This document shows, piece by piece, positions 1 through 8,708 of a stretch of DNA of 64,000 bases. Numbering within the stretch: the stretch's first letter is position 1; each line of letters begins with the position of its first letter. The position numbers and the translations under genes were made by a program. Below the pieces are notes generated by a model. The model did no database searches. It was not told the origin of the DNA and was given only the letters and a program-made list of their open reading frames with translations. The stretch is from Clostridia bacterium (GTDB lineage: Bacteria; Bacillota; Clostridia; Christensenellales; Borkfalkiaceae), in contig CAAGME010000002.1 of the NCBI GenBank assembly GCA_900770945.1, positions 1 to 64,000 of the forward strand, in the 5' to 3' direction.

Positions 1-5
1 GAAGC

Positions 6-115
6 ACCTAAAAGAGCGTGTTTTTTTGATGATTTTTTGCGAGCGTGAGGCAGGCGTACTAAACGTACTCCAATCGAACGGTCACAAAAAAGCGCGAAAA
101 AGACGCCTTTTAGGT
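6..115. repeat. Long imperfect palindromic element (about 110 nt)
   Basis: The outer arms (6-14 and 107-115) pair perfectly, an inner GCGT/ACGC block and two T-run/A-run blocks continue the stem, and the apex is GTAC-TAAAC-GTAC at 56-68. The whole folds as one interrupted hairpin. No T-tract follows directly, so it does not look like a simple terminator. Frame 1 of the + strand is open from base 1 to a stop at 46-48, so the tail of an upstream gene could overlap the left arm, but this cannot be shown. It resembles dispersed intergenic repeats of clostridial genomes. Confidence 0.5.
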
Positions 116-180
116 AGTTAGTGATAAGGAAAGCAATCCCTAAAGAGTAAATTTCCTAAAATAAATTTTAAAAATTATTT

Positions 181-221
181 AAGCCCGTAGTCGGTTTTTC
201 GCCGATAATACGGGCTTTTTT
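181..221 (+). terminator. Rho-independent terminator
   Basis: Stem AAGCCCGTA / TACGGGCTT with a loop of about 20 bases that contains a second small pairing, followed by a T-run. It would end transcription entering from the left of the window and insulates the hydrogenase operon. The rest of 1-337 holds only the hairpin element at 6-115 and AT-rich sequence. Confidence 0.8.
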
Positions 222-337
222 ACGCGTTAAAGGCGAATTATATTTCATATTAGCGACAAAATTCGACGGTATATAACAAAAAATATAAAAATATATAAAA
301 AATTATATAGAAAAAGGAAAAAGCCCCCTAAAAATCT

Positions 338-366
338 TTGCGGAAAAATTTCAATTGTGTTAGAAT
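338..366 (+). promoter_or_regulatory. Sigma-A type promoter of the hydrogenase operon
   Basis: TTGCGG (338-343), a 17-base spacer and TAGAAT (361-366) lie about 40 bases upstream of the first start codon. The upstream flank 260-320 is very AT-rich, as an UP element would be. Spacing is ideal; the -35 box deviates at two positions. Confidence 0.6.
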
Positions 367-406
367 TGCAATGGTAAAAAAATATTGCAATCTTTATGGA
401 GGCATT

Positions 407-901
407 ATGAAGAATAAAGTCGTTATACCTTTCGACGGGACGAAGGAACAGGAAGAACAATTAAGAGGCGTTCTTGCGGAACTTAAAAGCATACCCGGCG
501 GACTTATGCCCGCGCTTCAAAAGGCGCAGGATATTTACGGATATCTTCCCAAGGAAGTTCAGATTATCATCGCCGAAGAACTCGGCGTGCCGCTGAGCGA
601 AGTTTACGGGGTAGCCACGTTCTACTCTCAGTTTTCCTTAACACCGAAGGGACAGTATCAGATAGGCGTTTGCCTCGGCACGGCGTGTTACGTTAAAGGC
701 TCGGGCGAAATTTACAACGAGCTTTGTAAAGAGCTTGGTATCGAGAGCGGCGGAGTTACGCCGGACAAGCGGTTTTCACTCGACGCGACTCGTTGCATAG
801 GCTGCTGCGGATTGGCTCCCGTTATGACGATTAACGGCGAAGTTTACGGCAAGATAACCGCAAAAGACGTTGCGGGCATTCTCGCTAAATACAAAGCCTG
901 A
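407..901 (+). CDS. NADH dehydrogenase/hydrogenase NuoE-like [2Fe-2S] subunit (HndA/HydC type)
   Basis: A 164-residue thioredoxin-fold [2Fe-2S] protein, the small electron-transfer subunit of bifurcating-type [FeFe] hydrogenases and of complex I (24 kDa family). The four ligand cysteines are visible: Cys89 and Cys94 (CLGTAC) and Cys130 and Cys134 (CIGCC). It passes electrons between the flavin subunit and HydA in the cytoplasm. I chose the ATG at 407 because GGAGG lies five bases ahead; an in-frame TTG at 338 coincides with the promoter -35 box. First gene of a four-gene operon with the HndB-like, NuoF-like and HydA genes. Confidence 0.93.
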   Translation: MKNKVVIPFDGTKEQEEQLRGVLAELKSIPGGLMPALQKAQDIYGYLPKEVQIIIAEELGVPLSEVYGVATFYSQFSLTPKGQYQIGVCLGTACYVKGSGEIYNELCKELGIESGGVTPDKRFSLDATRCIGCCGLAPVMTINGEVYGKITAKDVAGILAKYKA

Positions 902-943
902 CGGACGAAAATATATAAGAGGATTTTGGAGGATATTATATAA

Positions 944-1306
944 ATGACAATTGCCGAGCTTAACGCAATCAGAGATAAAATGAAAAAAGTAAGCGCGGAC
1001 CGCCAGCCGGCTACGCCCGATTCGATTAAAATAGTCGTAGGAATGGGCGAATGCGGCGTGGAAGCGGGCGCGAGAAAGGTTCTCGACGCTTTTTTAGGCG
1101 AAATAGAGGACAATGGCATAGAAAAAGTAGTGGTTTGCCAATCGGGCTGCATGGGTAAGTGCGAAGCTGAGCCGACCGTGGAAGTTTACGTTCCGGGAGA
1201 GGAAAAAGTTACTTACGGCTACATGACCGAAGAAAAGGCAAAAAGAGTTATGAAAGAGCATATCTTGGGCAAAAAAACAGTTGCCGAATACGTTTTAAAG
1301 GATTGA
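944..1306 (+). CDS. HndB-like [2Fe-2S] thioredoxin-fold subunit of the hydrogenase
   Basis: A 120-residue protein with cysteines at 37, 65, 69 and 73 (CQSGCMGKC), the spacing of thioredoxin-like [2Fe-2S] ferredoxins. In Desulfovibrio HndABCD and related clostridial operons a protein of this kind is a separate subunit. A short N-terminal helix precedes the fold. An excellent GGAGG lies 12 bases before the ATG. Its place between the NuoE- and NuoF-like genes supports a role in the same soluble complex, probably as an extra one-electron relay. Confidence 0.9.
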   Translation: MTIAELNAIRDKMKKVSADRQPATPDSIKIVVGMGECGVEAGARKVLDAFLGEIEDNGIEKVVVCQSGCMGKCEAEPTVEVYVPGEEKVTYGYMTEEKAKRVMKEHILGKKTVAEYVLKD

Positions 1307-1324
1307 TAAAAGGAGCGTAAACAA

Positions 1325-3133
1325 ATGATCAGATCTCACATTCTCGTATGCGGAGGTACGGGTTGTACTTCCAATAAATCGCTCGAAATCATCAAGGCTT
1401 TGAACGAAGAATTAAACGCTAAAGGACTCGCCGAAGAAGTCAAGGTCGTTATGACCGGTTGCTTCGGTCTTTGCGCAAAGGGACCTATTATGATAGTGTA
1501 CCCCGAAGGCGCGTTCTATTCGCAGGTTAAGGTTGACGACGTTAAGGAAATAATTTCCGAACACATCGAACACGGTCGCATCGTAAAAAGGCTTTTACAC
1601 ACCGAGGAAGGACAGACCGAGCCGGTGCTTTCCCTTTCCGATACGGCGTTTTTGAAAAAGCAGGTTCGTAACGCGCTCCGTAACTGCGGCGTTATCGACC
1701 CCGAAAACATCGAAGAATACATAGGGCGCGACGGCTACCAGGCTCTCGCCAAAGTTTTGACGACCATGACTCCGCAAGACGTCATAGACGTCATCACGGC
1801 GAGCGGTTTGCGCGGCAGAGGCGGCGCGGGATTCCCGACGGGTATTAAGTGGAAATTCGCAAAGGCGAGCCAAGGTCCCGTAAAATACGTTTGCTGTAAC
1901 GCCGACGAGGGCGACCCCGGCGCGTTTATGGACAGGTCCGTTTTGGAGGGCGACCCGCACGTCGTAATCGAAGCGATGGCAATCGCGGCGTACGCTATCG
2001 GTTCTAACCAAGGTTACGTTTACGTAAGAGCGGAATATCCTATCGCGGTTAAGCGTTTACAGAAGGCTATCGACCAGGCGAAAGAATACGGTTTGCTCGG
2101 CAAAAACATATTCGGTACGGGCTTTGACTTCGACCTCGAAATCCGTCTCGGCGCGGGCGCGTTCGTATGCGGCGAAGAAACGGCGTTGATGACCTCTATC
2201 GAGGGCAAGCGCGGCGAGCCTCGTCCCCGTCCTCCGTTCCCGGCGGTAAAGGGACTTTTCGGCAAGCCGACTATCTTAAACAACGTCGAAACATACGCTA
2301 ACGTTCCGCAGATTATTTTAAACGGCGCGGATTGGTTTGCTTCGTTGGGTACGGAACGCTCGAAAGGCACGAAGGTTTTCGCGCTCGGCGGAAAAATCGT
2401 CAATACCGGTCTTGTGGAAGTTCCTATGGGAACGACGCTCCGCGAAGTCGTGTTCGATATCGGCGGAGGCATTCCGCACGGTAAAAAGTTCAAGGCGGCG
2501 CAGACGGGCGGTCCTTCCGGCGGCTGTATCCCCGCTGAACATCTCGACGTTCCTATCGACTACGATAACCTTATCGCTATAGGTTCGATGATGGGTTCGG
2601 GCGGGCTTATCGTTATGGACGAGGACAACTGCATGGTCGATATCGCTAAGTTCTTCCTCGAATTTACCGTTGACGAATCGTGCGGAAAATGCACGCCTTG
2701 CCGTATCGGCAACAAGCGTCTTTTAGAGCTGCTCACGAAAGTAACCGACGGCACGGCTACGCTCGAAGACCTCGATAAAATGGAACAGCTTTGCTATTAC
2801 ATAAAAGCCAACTCTCTTTGCGGACTCGGACAAACCGCGCCCAACCCCGTTTTATCGACTTTAAGATACTTTAAAGACGAATATATCGCTCACGTTGTGG
2901 ACAAAAAATGCCCCGCCGGCGTTTGCAAAAAGCTTTTGAACTTCAATATCGACAAAGACAAATGTATCGGTTGCGGTATGTGCGCTCGTCAATGCCCCGC
3001 GGGAGCCATTACGAGAACGACTTACATCGCACCGGGACATAAGCTTGCCTCCATGGAAATCGACACGCAAAAGTGCGTTAAGTGCGGCGCGTGCGTTTCG
3101 ACTTGTAAGTTCGGCGCGATAAAGAAAGGTTGA
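1325..3133 (+). CDS. NuoF-like flavin and NAD(P)-binding subunit of electron-bifurcating hydrogenase (HndC/HydB type)
   Basis: A 602-residue protein. Domain order: N-terminal [2Fe-2S] thioredoxin fold (Cys9, 14, 46, 50); FMN/NADH Rossmann-like domain with the glycine-rich GRGGAGFPTG at 164-173; SLBB region; [4Fe-4S] domain SCGKCTPC (Cys453, 456, 459, plus Cys499); and two C-terminal ferredoxin clusters (Cys547/550/553/557 and 584/587/590/594). This is the HydB/HndC architecture, longer than complex I NuoF. It exchanges hydride electrons with NAD(P)H through FMN and is the presumed bifurcation site in the family. AGGAG precedes the ATG. Which pyridine nucleotide is used cannot be told by reading. 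Confidence 0.95.
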   Translation: MIRSHILVCGGTGCTSNKSLEIIKALNEELNAKGLAEEVKVVMTGCFGLCAKGPIMIVYPEGAFYSQVKVDDVKEIISEHIEHGRIVKRLLHTEEGQTEPVLSLSDTAFLKKQVRNALRNCGVIDPENIEEYIGRDGYQALAKVLTTMTPQDVIDVITASGLRGRGGAGFPTGIKWKFAKASQGPVKYVCCNADEGDPGAFMDRSVLEGDPHVVIEAMAIAAYAIGSNQGYVYVRAEYPIAVKRLQKAIDQAKEYGLLGKNIFGTGFDFDLEIRLGAGAFVCGEETALMTSIEGKRGEPRPRPPFPAVKGLFGKPTILNNVETYANVPQIILNGADWFASLGTERSKGTKVFALGGKIVNTGLVEVPMGTTLREVVFDIGGGIPHGKKFKAAQTGGPSGGCIPAEHLDVPIDYDNLIAIGSMMGSGGLIVMDEDNCMVDIAKFFLEFTVDESCGKCTPCRIGNKRLLELLTKVTDGTATLEDLDKMEQLCYYIKANSLCGLGQTAPNPVLSTLRYFKDEYIAHVVDKKCPAGVCKKLLNFNIDKDKCIGCGMCARQCPAGAITRTTYIAPGHKLASMEIDTQKCVKCGACVSTCKFGAIKKG

Positions 3134-3146
3134 GAGGTAAATAACG

Positions 3147-4880
3147 ATGATAAATCTTAAAATAAACAACATTCCCGTAAGCGTTCCCGAGGGGACGACC
3201 ATTCTCGAAGCGGCTCGCGTTGCGGGCGTTAAGATTCCTACGCTTTGCTATATGAAAGACATAAACGCCATCGGCGCGTGCAGAATTTGCGTTGTCGAAG
3301 TTAAGGGCGCAAGGTCTTTTGCCGCCGCGTGCGTTTACCCCGTTACGGAGGGTATGGAAGTGTTCACCGACACGCCGAAAATCCGTCAGTCGAGAAAAAC
3401 CACTCTCGAACTTATTCTTTCCGATCACAATAAGGACTGCTTGTCTTGCGAGAGAAACTTGCACTGCGAGCTTCAAGCCTTAGCTTACGAATACGGTTGC
3501 GACGCGAAAGCTTTCTCGGGCGCGGTAAACGCTTCCGAAAAGGATTTTTCGACGGATTATCTTGTCAGAGATAACTCTAAGTGCATACTTTGCCGTCGTT
3601 GCGTCGCTATGTGCAACAAGGTTCAGCATTGCGGCGTCATCAACGCTAAAATGAGAGGTTTTGCGACCGAAATAGGTCAGGCGTTCGACGTTGACCTTGC
3701 CGACACGGCTTGCGCCGGGTGCGGACAGTGCATTAACGTTTGCCCGACGGGCGCACTCACCGAAAAGAGTGAAATCGAAAACGTTATGCAGGCTATCGCA
3801 GACCCCGACAAGGTCGTTATTGCCGGCGTTGCTCCGTCCGTTCGCGTTGCTTTGGGCGAAGAATTCGGATACCCCATCGGCACGGACGTGGAGGGCAAAA
3901 TGGTTCAGGCTCTCAAAATGCTTCAGTTCGACAAGGTTTTTGACGTAAACCTCACGGCGGACCTTACCATTTTGGAAGAGGCAAACGAGCTTATCGAAAG
4001 ATTAACGACGGGCGGAACGCTCCCGATGATTACGAGCTGTTCGCCGGGCTGGATAAGATTCCTTGAATATTATTATCCCGAGCTTATCCCCAACCTTTCG
4101 ACCTGCAAGTCTCCGCAACAGATGTTCGGCGCGATAGTAAAAATTTACTACGCAAAGAAGATGAATATCGACCCCGAAAAGATATACGTTGTCGCGGTTA
4201 TGCCGTGCGTTGCGAAAAAGTTCGAAAAGACGCGCGCCGACGAGGACGCAAGCGGATATCCCGATATAGACGCGGTTATCACTACGAGAGAACTTGCCAA
4301 AATGATTAAAAAATCCGGCATACTCTTTAAGGATATACCCGAAGCGAAGTTCGATTCTCCCTTGGGCGAATACACCGGCGCGGGCGTTATATTCGGCGCA
4401 ACCGGCGGCGTTATGGAAGCGGCTTTGCGTACCGCGGTGGAAACCGTTTCGGGCAAGAAGCTCGAAAACGTGGAATTCAAGGAAGTAAGAGGTTTTGAAG
4501 GCGTTAAGGAGGCGACTTATAAAGCCGGCGACGTTACGGTAAACGTTGCCGTTGCAAGCGGACTTGAAAACGCAAGCAAAATTTGCGAAGCCATCAAAAA
4601 CGGCACGGCTAACTATCAGTTCGTCGAAATTATGGCTTGCCCCGGCGGGTGCATAAACGGCGGCGGTCAGCCGATAGTGGACGCTTATACGAGAAGAAAC
4701 GTCGATTACAGAGGTTTGAGAGCCAAGGCGTTGTATGCGCGTGACGAAAGTTTGAAAGAAAGAAAGAGCCACGAGAACAGCGAATGCAAGGCAATCTACG
4801 ACGAATATCTCGGTAAACTCGGCAGCCACGAAGCGCATAAAGTGTTGCATACTTCTTACGTTGCAAGGAAAAAATATTGA
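3147..4880 (+). CDS. [FeFe] hydrogenase catalytic subunit (HydA/HndD type, group A)
   Basis: A 577-residue catalytic subunit that makes or consumes H2. N-terminal [2Fe-2S] domain (Cys34, 45, 48, 62), His-Cys3 [4Fe-4S] cluster (His94, Cys98, 101, 107), two ferredoxin clusters (Cys146-156 and 189-199 regions), then the H-cluster domain: L1 TSCSPGW at 296-302, L2 MPCVAKKFE at 352-360, L3 MACPGGCINGGGQP at 496-509. L1 has Ser where many enzymes have a second Cys. Last gene of the operon, 13 bases after the NuoF-like gene with GAGGT ahead of its ATG. No maturase genes (hydE, F, G) are in the window. Group A3-like by context; the exact subgroup is inference. Confidence 0.95.
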   Translation: MINLKINNIPVSVPEGTTILEAARVAGVKIPTLCYMKDINAIGACRICVVEVKGARSFAAACVYPVTEGMEVFTDTPKIRQSRKTTLELILSDHNKDCLSCERNLHCELQALAYEYGCDAKAFSGAVNASEKDFSTDYLVRDNSKCILCRRCVAMCNKVQHCGVINAKMRGFATEIGQAFDVDLADTACAGCGQCINVCPTGALTEKSEIENVMQAIADPDKVVIAGVAPSVRVALGEEFGYPIGTDVEGKMVQALKMLQFDKVFDVNLTADLTILEEANELIERLTTGGTLPMITSCSPGWIRFLEYYYPELIPNLSTCKSPQQMFGAIVKIYYAKKMNIDPEKIYVVAVMPCVAKKFEKTRADEDASGYPDIDAVITTRELAKMIKKSGILFKDIPEAKFDSPLGEYTGAGVIFGATGGVMEAALRTAVETVSGKKLENVEFKEVRGFEGVKEATYKAGDVTVNVAVASGLENASKICEAIKNGTANYQFVEIMACPGGCINGGGQPIVDAYTRRNVDYRGLRAKALYARDESLKERKSHENSECKAIYDEYLGKLGSHEAHKVLHTSYVARKKY

Positions 4881-4894
4881 TTTTACTTATAAAA

Positions 4895-4927
4895 GGCTGT
4901 CGCGCTTTAAGGGCGCGGCAGTCGTTT
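4895..4927 (+). terminator. Terminator of the hydrogenase operon
   Basis: A GC-rich stem (GGCTGTCGCGC paired with GCGCGGCAGTC, with G-U pairs) and a TTAA-type loop are followed by a short T-run, 14 bases after the hydA stop codon. Confidence 0.75.
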
Positions 4928-4953
4928 TGCAAAAATAATTTTTCGGTATAAAA

Positions 4954-5958
4954 ATGATAAAGAAAAATAATATTTTTACGGGTGAGGGGGTAATCGAAAA
5001 ACTCCCTGCGCTCGCGAAGAAGCTTAAAAGCAAAAAAATACTTCTCGCTTACGATGTGAAAGCCGAAAAGACCGCGTTAAGGATAAAGGAATTATTAAAA
5101 TGCGGAAAAGAAGAAGTATTTTCGTATATTCTCACCAACGGGGAACGTGAAAAAACGTTTGAATCGGTCGGAAAAATAATATCGGAACTTATAAAAAACG
5201 AGTTCGTAAAAACCGATTGCATTGTGGCGGTAGGCGGAGGAACGACGGGCGACTTATGCGGACTTGTCGCCGCGCTTTATATGCGCGGAATGAAGTATAT
5301 TTCCGTGCCGACTACCGTTATCGCCGCGTGCGACTCGTCTGTCGGCGGAAAAACCGCCGTTGATTTTTACGGGAAAAAGAACGTTTTAGGCACGTTTTAC
5401 GACCCCGATTACGTTGTGTGCGATTTTGAGGTGCTTGAAAACTTGCCAGAAAACGTGAAAAAAGACGGCGAGGGCGAAATTTTAAAGTACGCGCTTCTCG
5501 ACAAAGAGATATTTTCTCTCGTGTCCGAAAACGCGCCGCTTAATGAAATTATACAAAAATGTATCGAATACAAGATACGAATATGTATGAAAGATTACTT
5601 CGACAAAAGCGTAAGGCATTATCTCAATCTCGGTCATACTGCGGGGCATGCGGCGGAGAGCTTGTCGAATTTTAAGCTGAGCCACGGCGAAGCGGTGAAA
5701 TCGGGTTTAAAATTTATCGTTGAACTTTCCGTAAAAAAGGGATATATGTCGCCTAAAACCGGCGAAAAATGCCTTGAATTTTTGATTAAACGGGGCGTAA
5801 AAGACTTTGAATACAGCCGAGAAGAACTTGCCGAGGTTTCAAAATGCGACAAAAAAAGAAAGGGCGGGCACGTGGAACTCGTACTTTTAAAGGATATCGG
5901 CGAGCCGTTTATAGAAAAAGTAAAAACAGAAAAACTCGGAGAATATTATGGAAATTAA
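4954..5958 (+). CDS. aroB: 3-dehydroquinate synthase
   Basis: A 334-residue enzyme that converts DAHP to 3-dehydroquinate in the shikimate pathway, using NAD+ and a divalent metal. The nucleotide-binding stretch VGGGTTGDLCG (residues about 92-102) and the following PTTVIAACDSSVGGKTA are family signatures, and metal-binding histidines are present in GHTAGHAAE. It overlaps the next gene, a chorismate mutase, by 11 bases, so the two are probably co-translated. No clear Shine-Dalgarno is seen before the ATG at 4954 and no strong promoter between the upstream terminator and the gene. Confidence 0.93.
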   Translation: MIKKNNIFTGEGVIEKLPALAKKLKSKKILLAYDVKAEKTALRIKELLKCGKEEVFSYILTNGEREKTFESVGKIISELIKNEFVKTDCIVAVGGGTTGDLCGLVAALYMRGMKYISVPTTVIAACDSSVGGKTAVDFYGKKNVLGTFYDPDYVVCDFEVLENLPENVKKDGEGEILKYALLDKEIFSLVSENAPLNEIIQKCIEYKIRICMKDYFDKSVRHYLNLGHTAGHAAESLSNFKLSHGEAVKSGLKFIVELSVKKGYMSPKTGEKCLEFLIKRGVKDFEYSREELAEVSKCDKKRKGGHVELVLLKDIGEPFIEKVKTEKLGEYYGN

Positions 5959-6205
5959 AGCTTTACGAGAAAAAATAGATATACTTGACGGCGAAATTCA
6001 AAGGCTTTTGTGCGAAAGATTCGAAGTCGTGAAAAAAATCGGCGAGGAAAAGAAAAAGCTTAAAAAAATCGTTTGCGATACGGCAAGGGAAAAAGAAATA
6101 CTTGATAAAATAGACAAATTGCCGTACGAAAAAGACGTTTTGGCGGCGGTAACAAATCTTTACGAGGAAATTTTCGTTTTCGCAAAAGAACTTCAAAACA
6201 ACTAA
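5948..6205 (+). CDS. Chorismate mutase (AroQ-type, monofunctional)
   Basis: An 85-residue all-helical protein with the AroQ pattern: an N-terminal LREKIDILDGEIQRLLCERF helix, followed by a lysine-rich KKIGEEKKK segment and DTAREKEIL. It converts chorismate to prephenate for phenylalanine and tyrosine. GGAG lies within the end of aroB, six bases before the ATG. Translational coupling with aroB fits a shared aromatic-pathway role. The domain is often fused to DAHP synthase or prephenate dehydratase; here it stands alone. Confidence 0.85.
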   Translation: MEIKALREKIDILDGEIQRLLCERFEVVKKIGEEKKKLKKIVCDTAREKEILDKIDKLPYEKDVLAAVTNLYEEIFVFAKELQNN

Positions 6206-6263
6206 ACGTAGGGTTCCTTACGCTGTCAAAAATACAATTGTGAAATTTTTGTGTTTTTACTTT

Positions 6264-6300
6264 GCGGACGAAAAAGTGATGTTCGTTCGCTTATTTTTTT
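6264..6300 (+). terminator. Terminator after aroB-chorismate mutase
   Basis: Stem GCGGACGAA / TTCGTTCGC (one G-U pair) followed by TTATTTTTTT. It lies in the 274-base gap between 6205 and 6480, which otherwise holds only AT-rich sequence and the next promoter. Confidence 0.7.
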
Positions 6301-6407
6301 GCTTTTTTTTGTTATAAAAACTTAAAAACCCTTTTAAAATGCAGAAAAATAAAAATATTCACAAGCGACTCAAAAAGAAAGAAAATCGCGTATGCACGGA
6401 AATAAAG

Positions 6408-6437
6408 TTGACTAATCGCAACGTAATGTGATATAAT
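6408..6437 (+). promoter_or_regulatory. Sigma-A promoter of the YwaF-ABC locus
   Basis: TTGACT (6408-6413), an 18-base spacer and a perfect TATAAT (6432-6437), placed 43 bases before the ATG at 6480. Confidence 0.8.
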
Positions 6438-6479
6438 TGTGAAGATGTTGAAAAGTAAGAAATTTTGAACGGATAAGAT

Positions 6480-8708
6480 ATGATTTACGTTGCTTTCGGA
6501 CTGAGCTTTTTCGGGGCGGGCTGCTGTCTTGCCGCGGTCAGATTAAAAAAAAATAATATAAGCCTTTTCACGAAAGCGTTTGCATTCGCTCTTATAGCGG
6601 CGTTTATCGTAAGGTATTACTCGATCGATAAAGGCGGATTTATTTATAGCGGCGACGGCGAGATAAACGGGTTGGCTTCGCTTGCTTCCCTACTGTCGCT
6701 TTCCGCGCCCGTTACGCTTTTCGCTCTTTTTGCCGATTGGCTATCTATTACGGCGTTTCTGCTTACGGCGATGAACGCGTTTTTCGATATAGACGTTTCT
6801 AAGTCGCTTGCAAGATATCTCGTGCCGGTATCGATTGTTTTGAACCTTGTTTTTTATAAGAGCGTTCAGACGATTTTATCCTTTGGCTCTTTAAGCGGAA
6901 TAACTCCGTTTTCGGTTGCGCTCGGAATAGAGTGCGGAATAGAACTCGCGCTTGTCTTTTCCGAGTGGGCGAACTTCTTTTTTTCAGGCGGGTACAAAAA
7001 CGTAAACGGAAAAAGAGCTTTGCATACATTGGGATTTATGCTGCTTGCGCTCGTTGCGACGATGCCGAATTACTTTATAGTGAGTACTTTCGGTCCGCTA
7101 AACATGAGCAGGTATCCGATAGATTTGTCGTCTACGCACAGAGTATTTATTTACATTGCTTTCATAATCCCGTTCGCGCTTTATTTTTCTTTGAGAAATA
7201 AAACGAGAGAATTCATTCGTTTTACGCTTATTTTTATAAGTATGGCGTGTATGATAACGTTCAGCTCGGTTTACTCGTACAAAACGATAACGGATATATC
7301 GGGCTGGCCTTTCCACCTGTGCGTTACGGCGATGTTCATCGTGCCGTTATGTCTTGTTTTTAAGCTGAAAAAGCTGTTTTACTTTACTTATTTTATAAAC
7401 GTTCTCGGGGCGTTTTTGGCGATGGTCGCGCCTAATTACGGCGAAACGCTCAACATGTTTTCATTCACGGTCGTCAACTTTTGGGTAAACCACTGGTGCG
7501 CGTTCTTTTTCCCGCTCGTGTGCGTTGCGCTCGGCGAATTTAAGCGCCCGAACAAAAAGAGTTTTGCCTTGTCGATGTTGTGGTTTTTAGGCTATTACGT
7601 TTTCGTGCTGTTTTTAAACGTTTTCTTTACGGCGCGGGGCAAAAACGTCGATTACTTCTTTATCAACAGCGATTTTATCGCCGACAAGCTCGGCAATTGG
7701 GCGGAAAAACTTTATAACGGAACGATTAAGATTTCGCTCGGCGGTTACGATTACGTTTTCCACCCGTTGTATCAGATTTTGTTTTATCTCGTATACGTTG
7801 CAATGGGACTCGGAATGTGGTTTTTGTACGAACTCATGTTCAACGTCGCTGCGGCGCATATCGAACTGCACGAAAAGCTTGCAAAAATCAGACTTGACAA
7901 ATACGCGCTTACCGCCGCGCTTAACGGGAGGAGTTTGGCTGAACCTATGGATAAAGACGCAGGTATAAAATTACAACTGAAAAACTTTTCCAAACGTTAC
8001 GGCGCGAACAAGCATTACGCCGTACATGAGGCGAATTTAGAAGTAAACGGCGGCGAGATTTTCGGGTTTTTGGGTCCGAACGGCGCGGGTAAGTCCACGA
8101 TTATTAAGTCGATTGTCGGTATTCAGCCGATAAGCGAAGGCTCTATTTCCGTTTGCGGATACGATTGCGCGAAACAAAGCGTGGAGGCAAAACGCGTCAC
8201 GGGCTTCGTACCCGACCATTACGCGCTTTACGAAAGGCTTACGGGCAGAGAATATATAAACTATATCGCGGATATTTACGAAGTGGGAAAAACCGAACGC
8301 GACGAAAGATTGAGTAGTTACGTTAAGCTTTTCGAAATGGAAAAGTCAATCGATAATCAGATAAAGACTTATTCCCACGGAATGAAACAAAAGATAACCA
8401 TTATGTCCGCCCTTATACATGAGCCGAAGCTTTGGATACTCGACGAGCCGCTTACCGGTCTTGACCCCGAAAGCATATTCCAGGTTAAGGAATGTATGCG
8501 CAGACACGCCGAAAAGGGGAATATAGTTTTCTTTTCGAGCCATATTATCGACGTGGTGGAAAAACTTTGCAATCGCATAGCCATAATAAAAGGCGGAGTT
8601 ATTCAGTGCGTTAAAACGATAGAGGAAGTCGAAGAGGTTTGTCCGCTCGAAGAGTTTTATTTGAAAACAATCGGCAACGACGACTTAATCGAAAGGGAAA
8701 ATCGATAA
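6480..8708 (+). CDS. YwaF/TMEM164-like multi-pass membrane protein fused to an ABC transporter ATPase
   Basis: A 742-residue fusion. Residues 1-455 hold about 12-14 hydrophobic segments; WPFHLC at 276-281 and the pattern down to FWVNHWCAFFFP (334-345) resemble the YwaF/TIGR02206 membrane family. After a short linker, residues 497-740 form a complete ABC ATPase: Walker A GPNGAGKST (532-540), signature YSHGMKQ (631-637), Walker B ILDEP (653-657) and switch His688. The ATPase is closest in style to those paired with ABC-2 exporters, and the next gene is such a permease, overlapping by one base. The SD is weak. Substrate unknown. The YwaF assignment is by remembered motif and needs a profile search. 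Confidence 0.75.
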   Translation: MIYVAFGLSFFGAGCCLAAVRLKKNNISLFTKAFAFALIAAFIVRYYSIDKGGFIYSGDGEINGLASLASLLSLSAPVTLFALFADWLSITAFLLTAMNAFFDIDVSKSLARYLVPVSIVLNLVFYKSVQTILSFGSLSGITPFSVALGIECGIELALVFSEWANFFFSGGYKNVNGKRALHTLGFMLLALVATMPNYFIVSTFGPLNMSRYPIDLSSTHRVFIYIAFIIPFALYFSLRNKTREFIRFTLIFISMACMITFSSVYSYKTITDISGWPFHLCVTAMFIVPLCLVFKLKKLFYFTYFINVLGAFLAMVAPNYGETLNMFSFTVVNFWVNHWCAFFFPLVCVALGEFKRPNKKSFALSMLWFLGYYVFVLFLNVFFTARGKNVDYFFINSDFIADKLGNWAEKLYNGTIKISLGGYDYVFHPLYQILFYLVYVAMGLGMWFLYELMFNVAAAHIELHEKLAKIRLDKYALTAALNGRSLAEPMDKDAGIKLQLKNFSKRYGANKHYAVHEANLEVNGGEIFGFLGPNGAGKSTIIKSIVGIQPISEGSISVCGYDCAKQSVEAKRVTGFVPDHYALYERLTGREYINYIADIYEVGKTERDERLSSYVKLFEMEKSIDNQIKTYSHGMKQKITIMSALIHEPKLWILDEPLTGLDPESIFQVKECMRRHAEKGNIVFFSSHIIDVVEKLCNRIAIIKGGVIQCVKTIEEVEEVCPLEEFYLKTIGNDDLIERENR

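Noticed and set aside
4002..4850. Long minus-strand open frame inside hydA
   Set aside because: It lies opposite a certain gene, is biased in composition like an antisense shadow and has no recognisable domain.
8639..8707. Longer N-terminus for the ABC-2 permease
   Set aside because: It lies within the upstream ATPase gene; TAATG coupling at 8708 is the more natural start.
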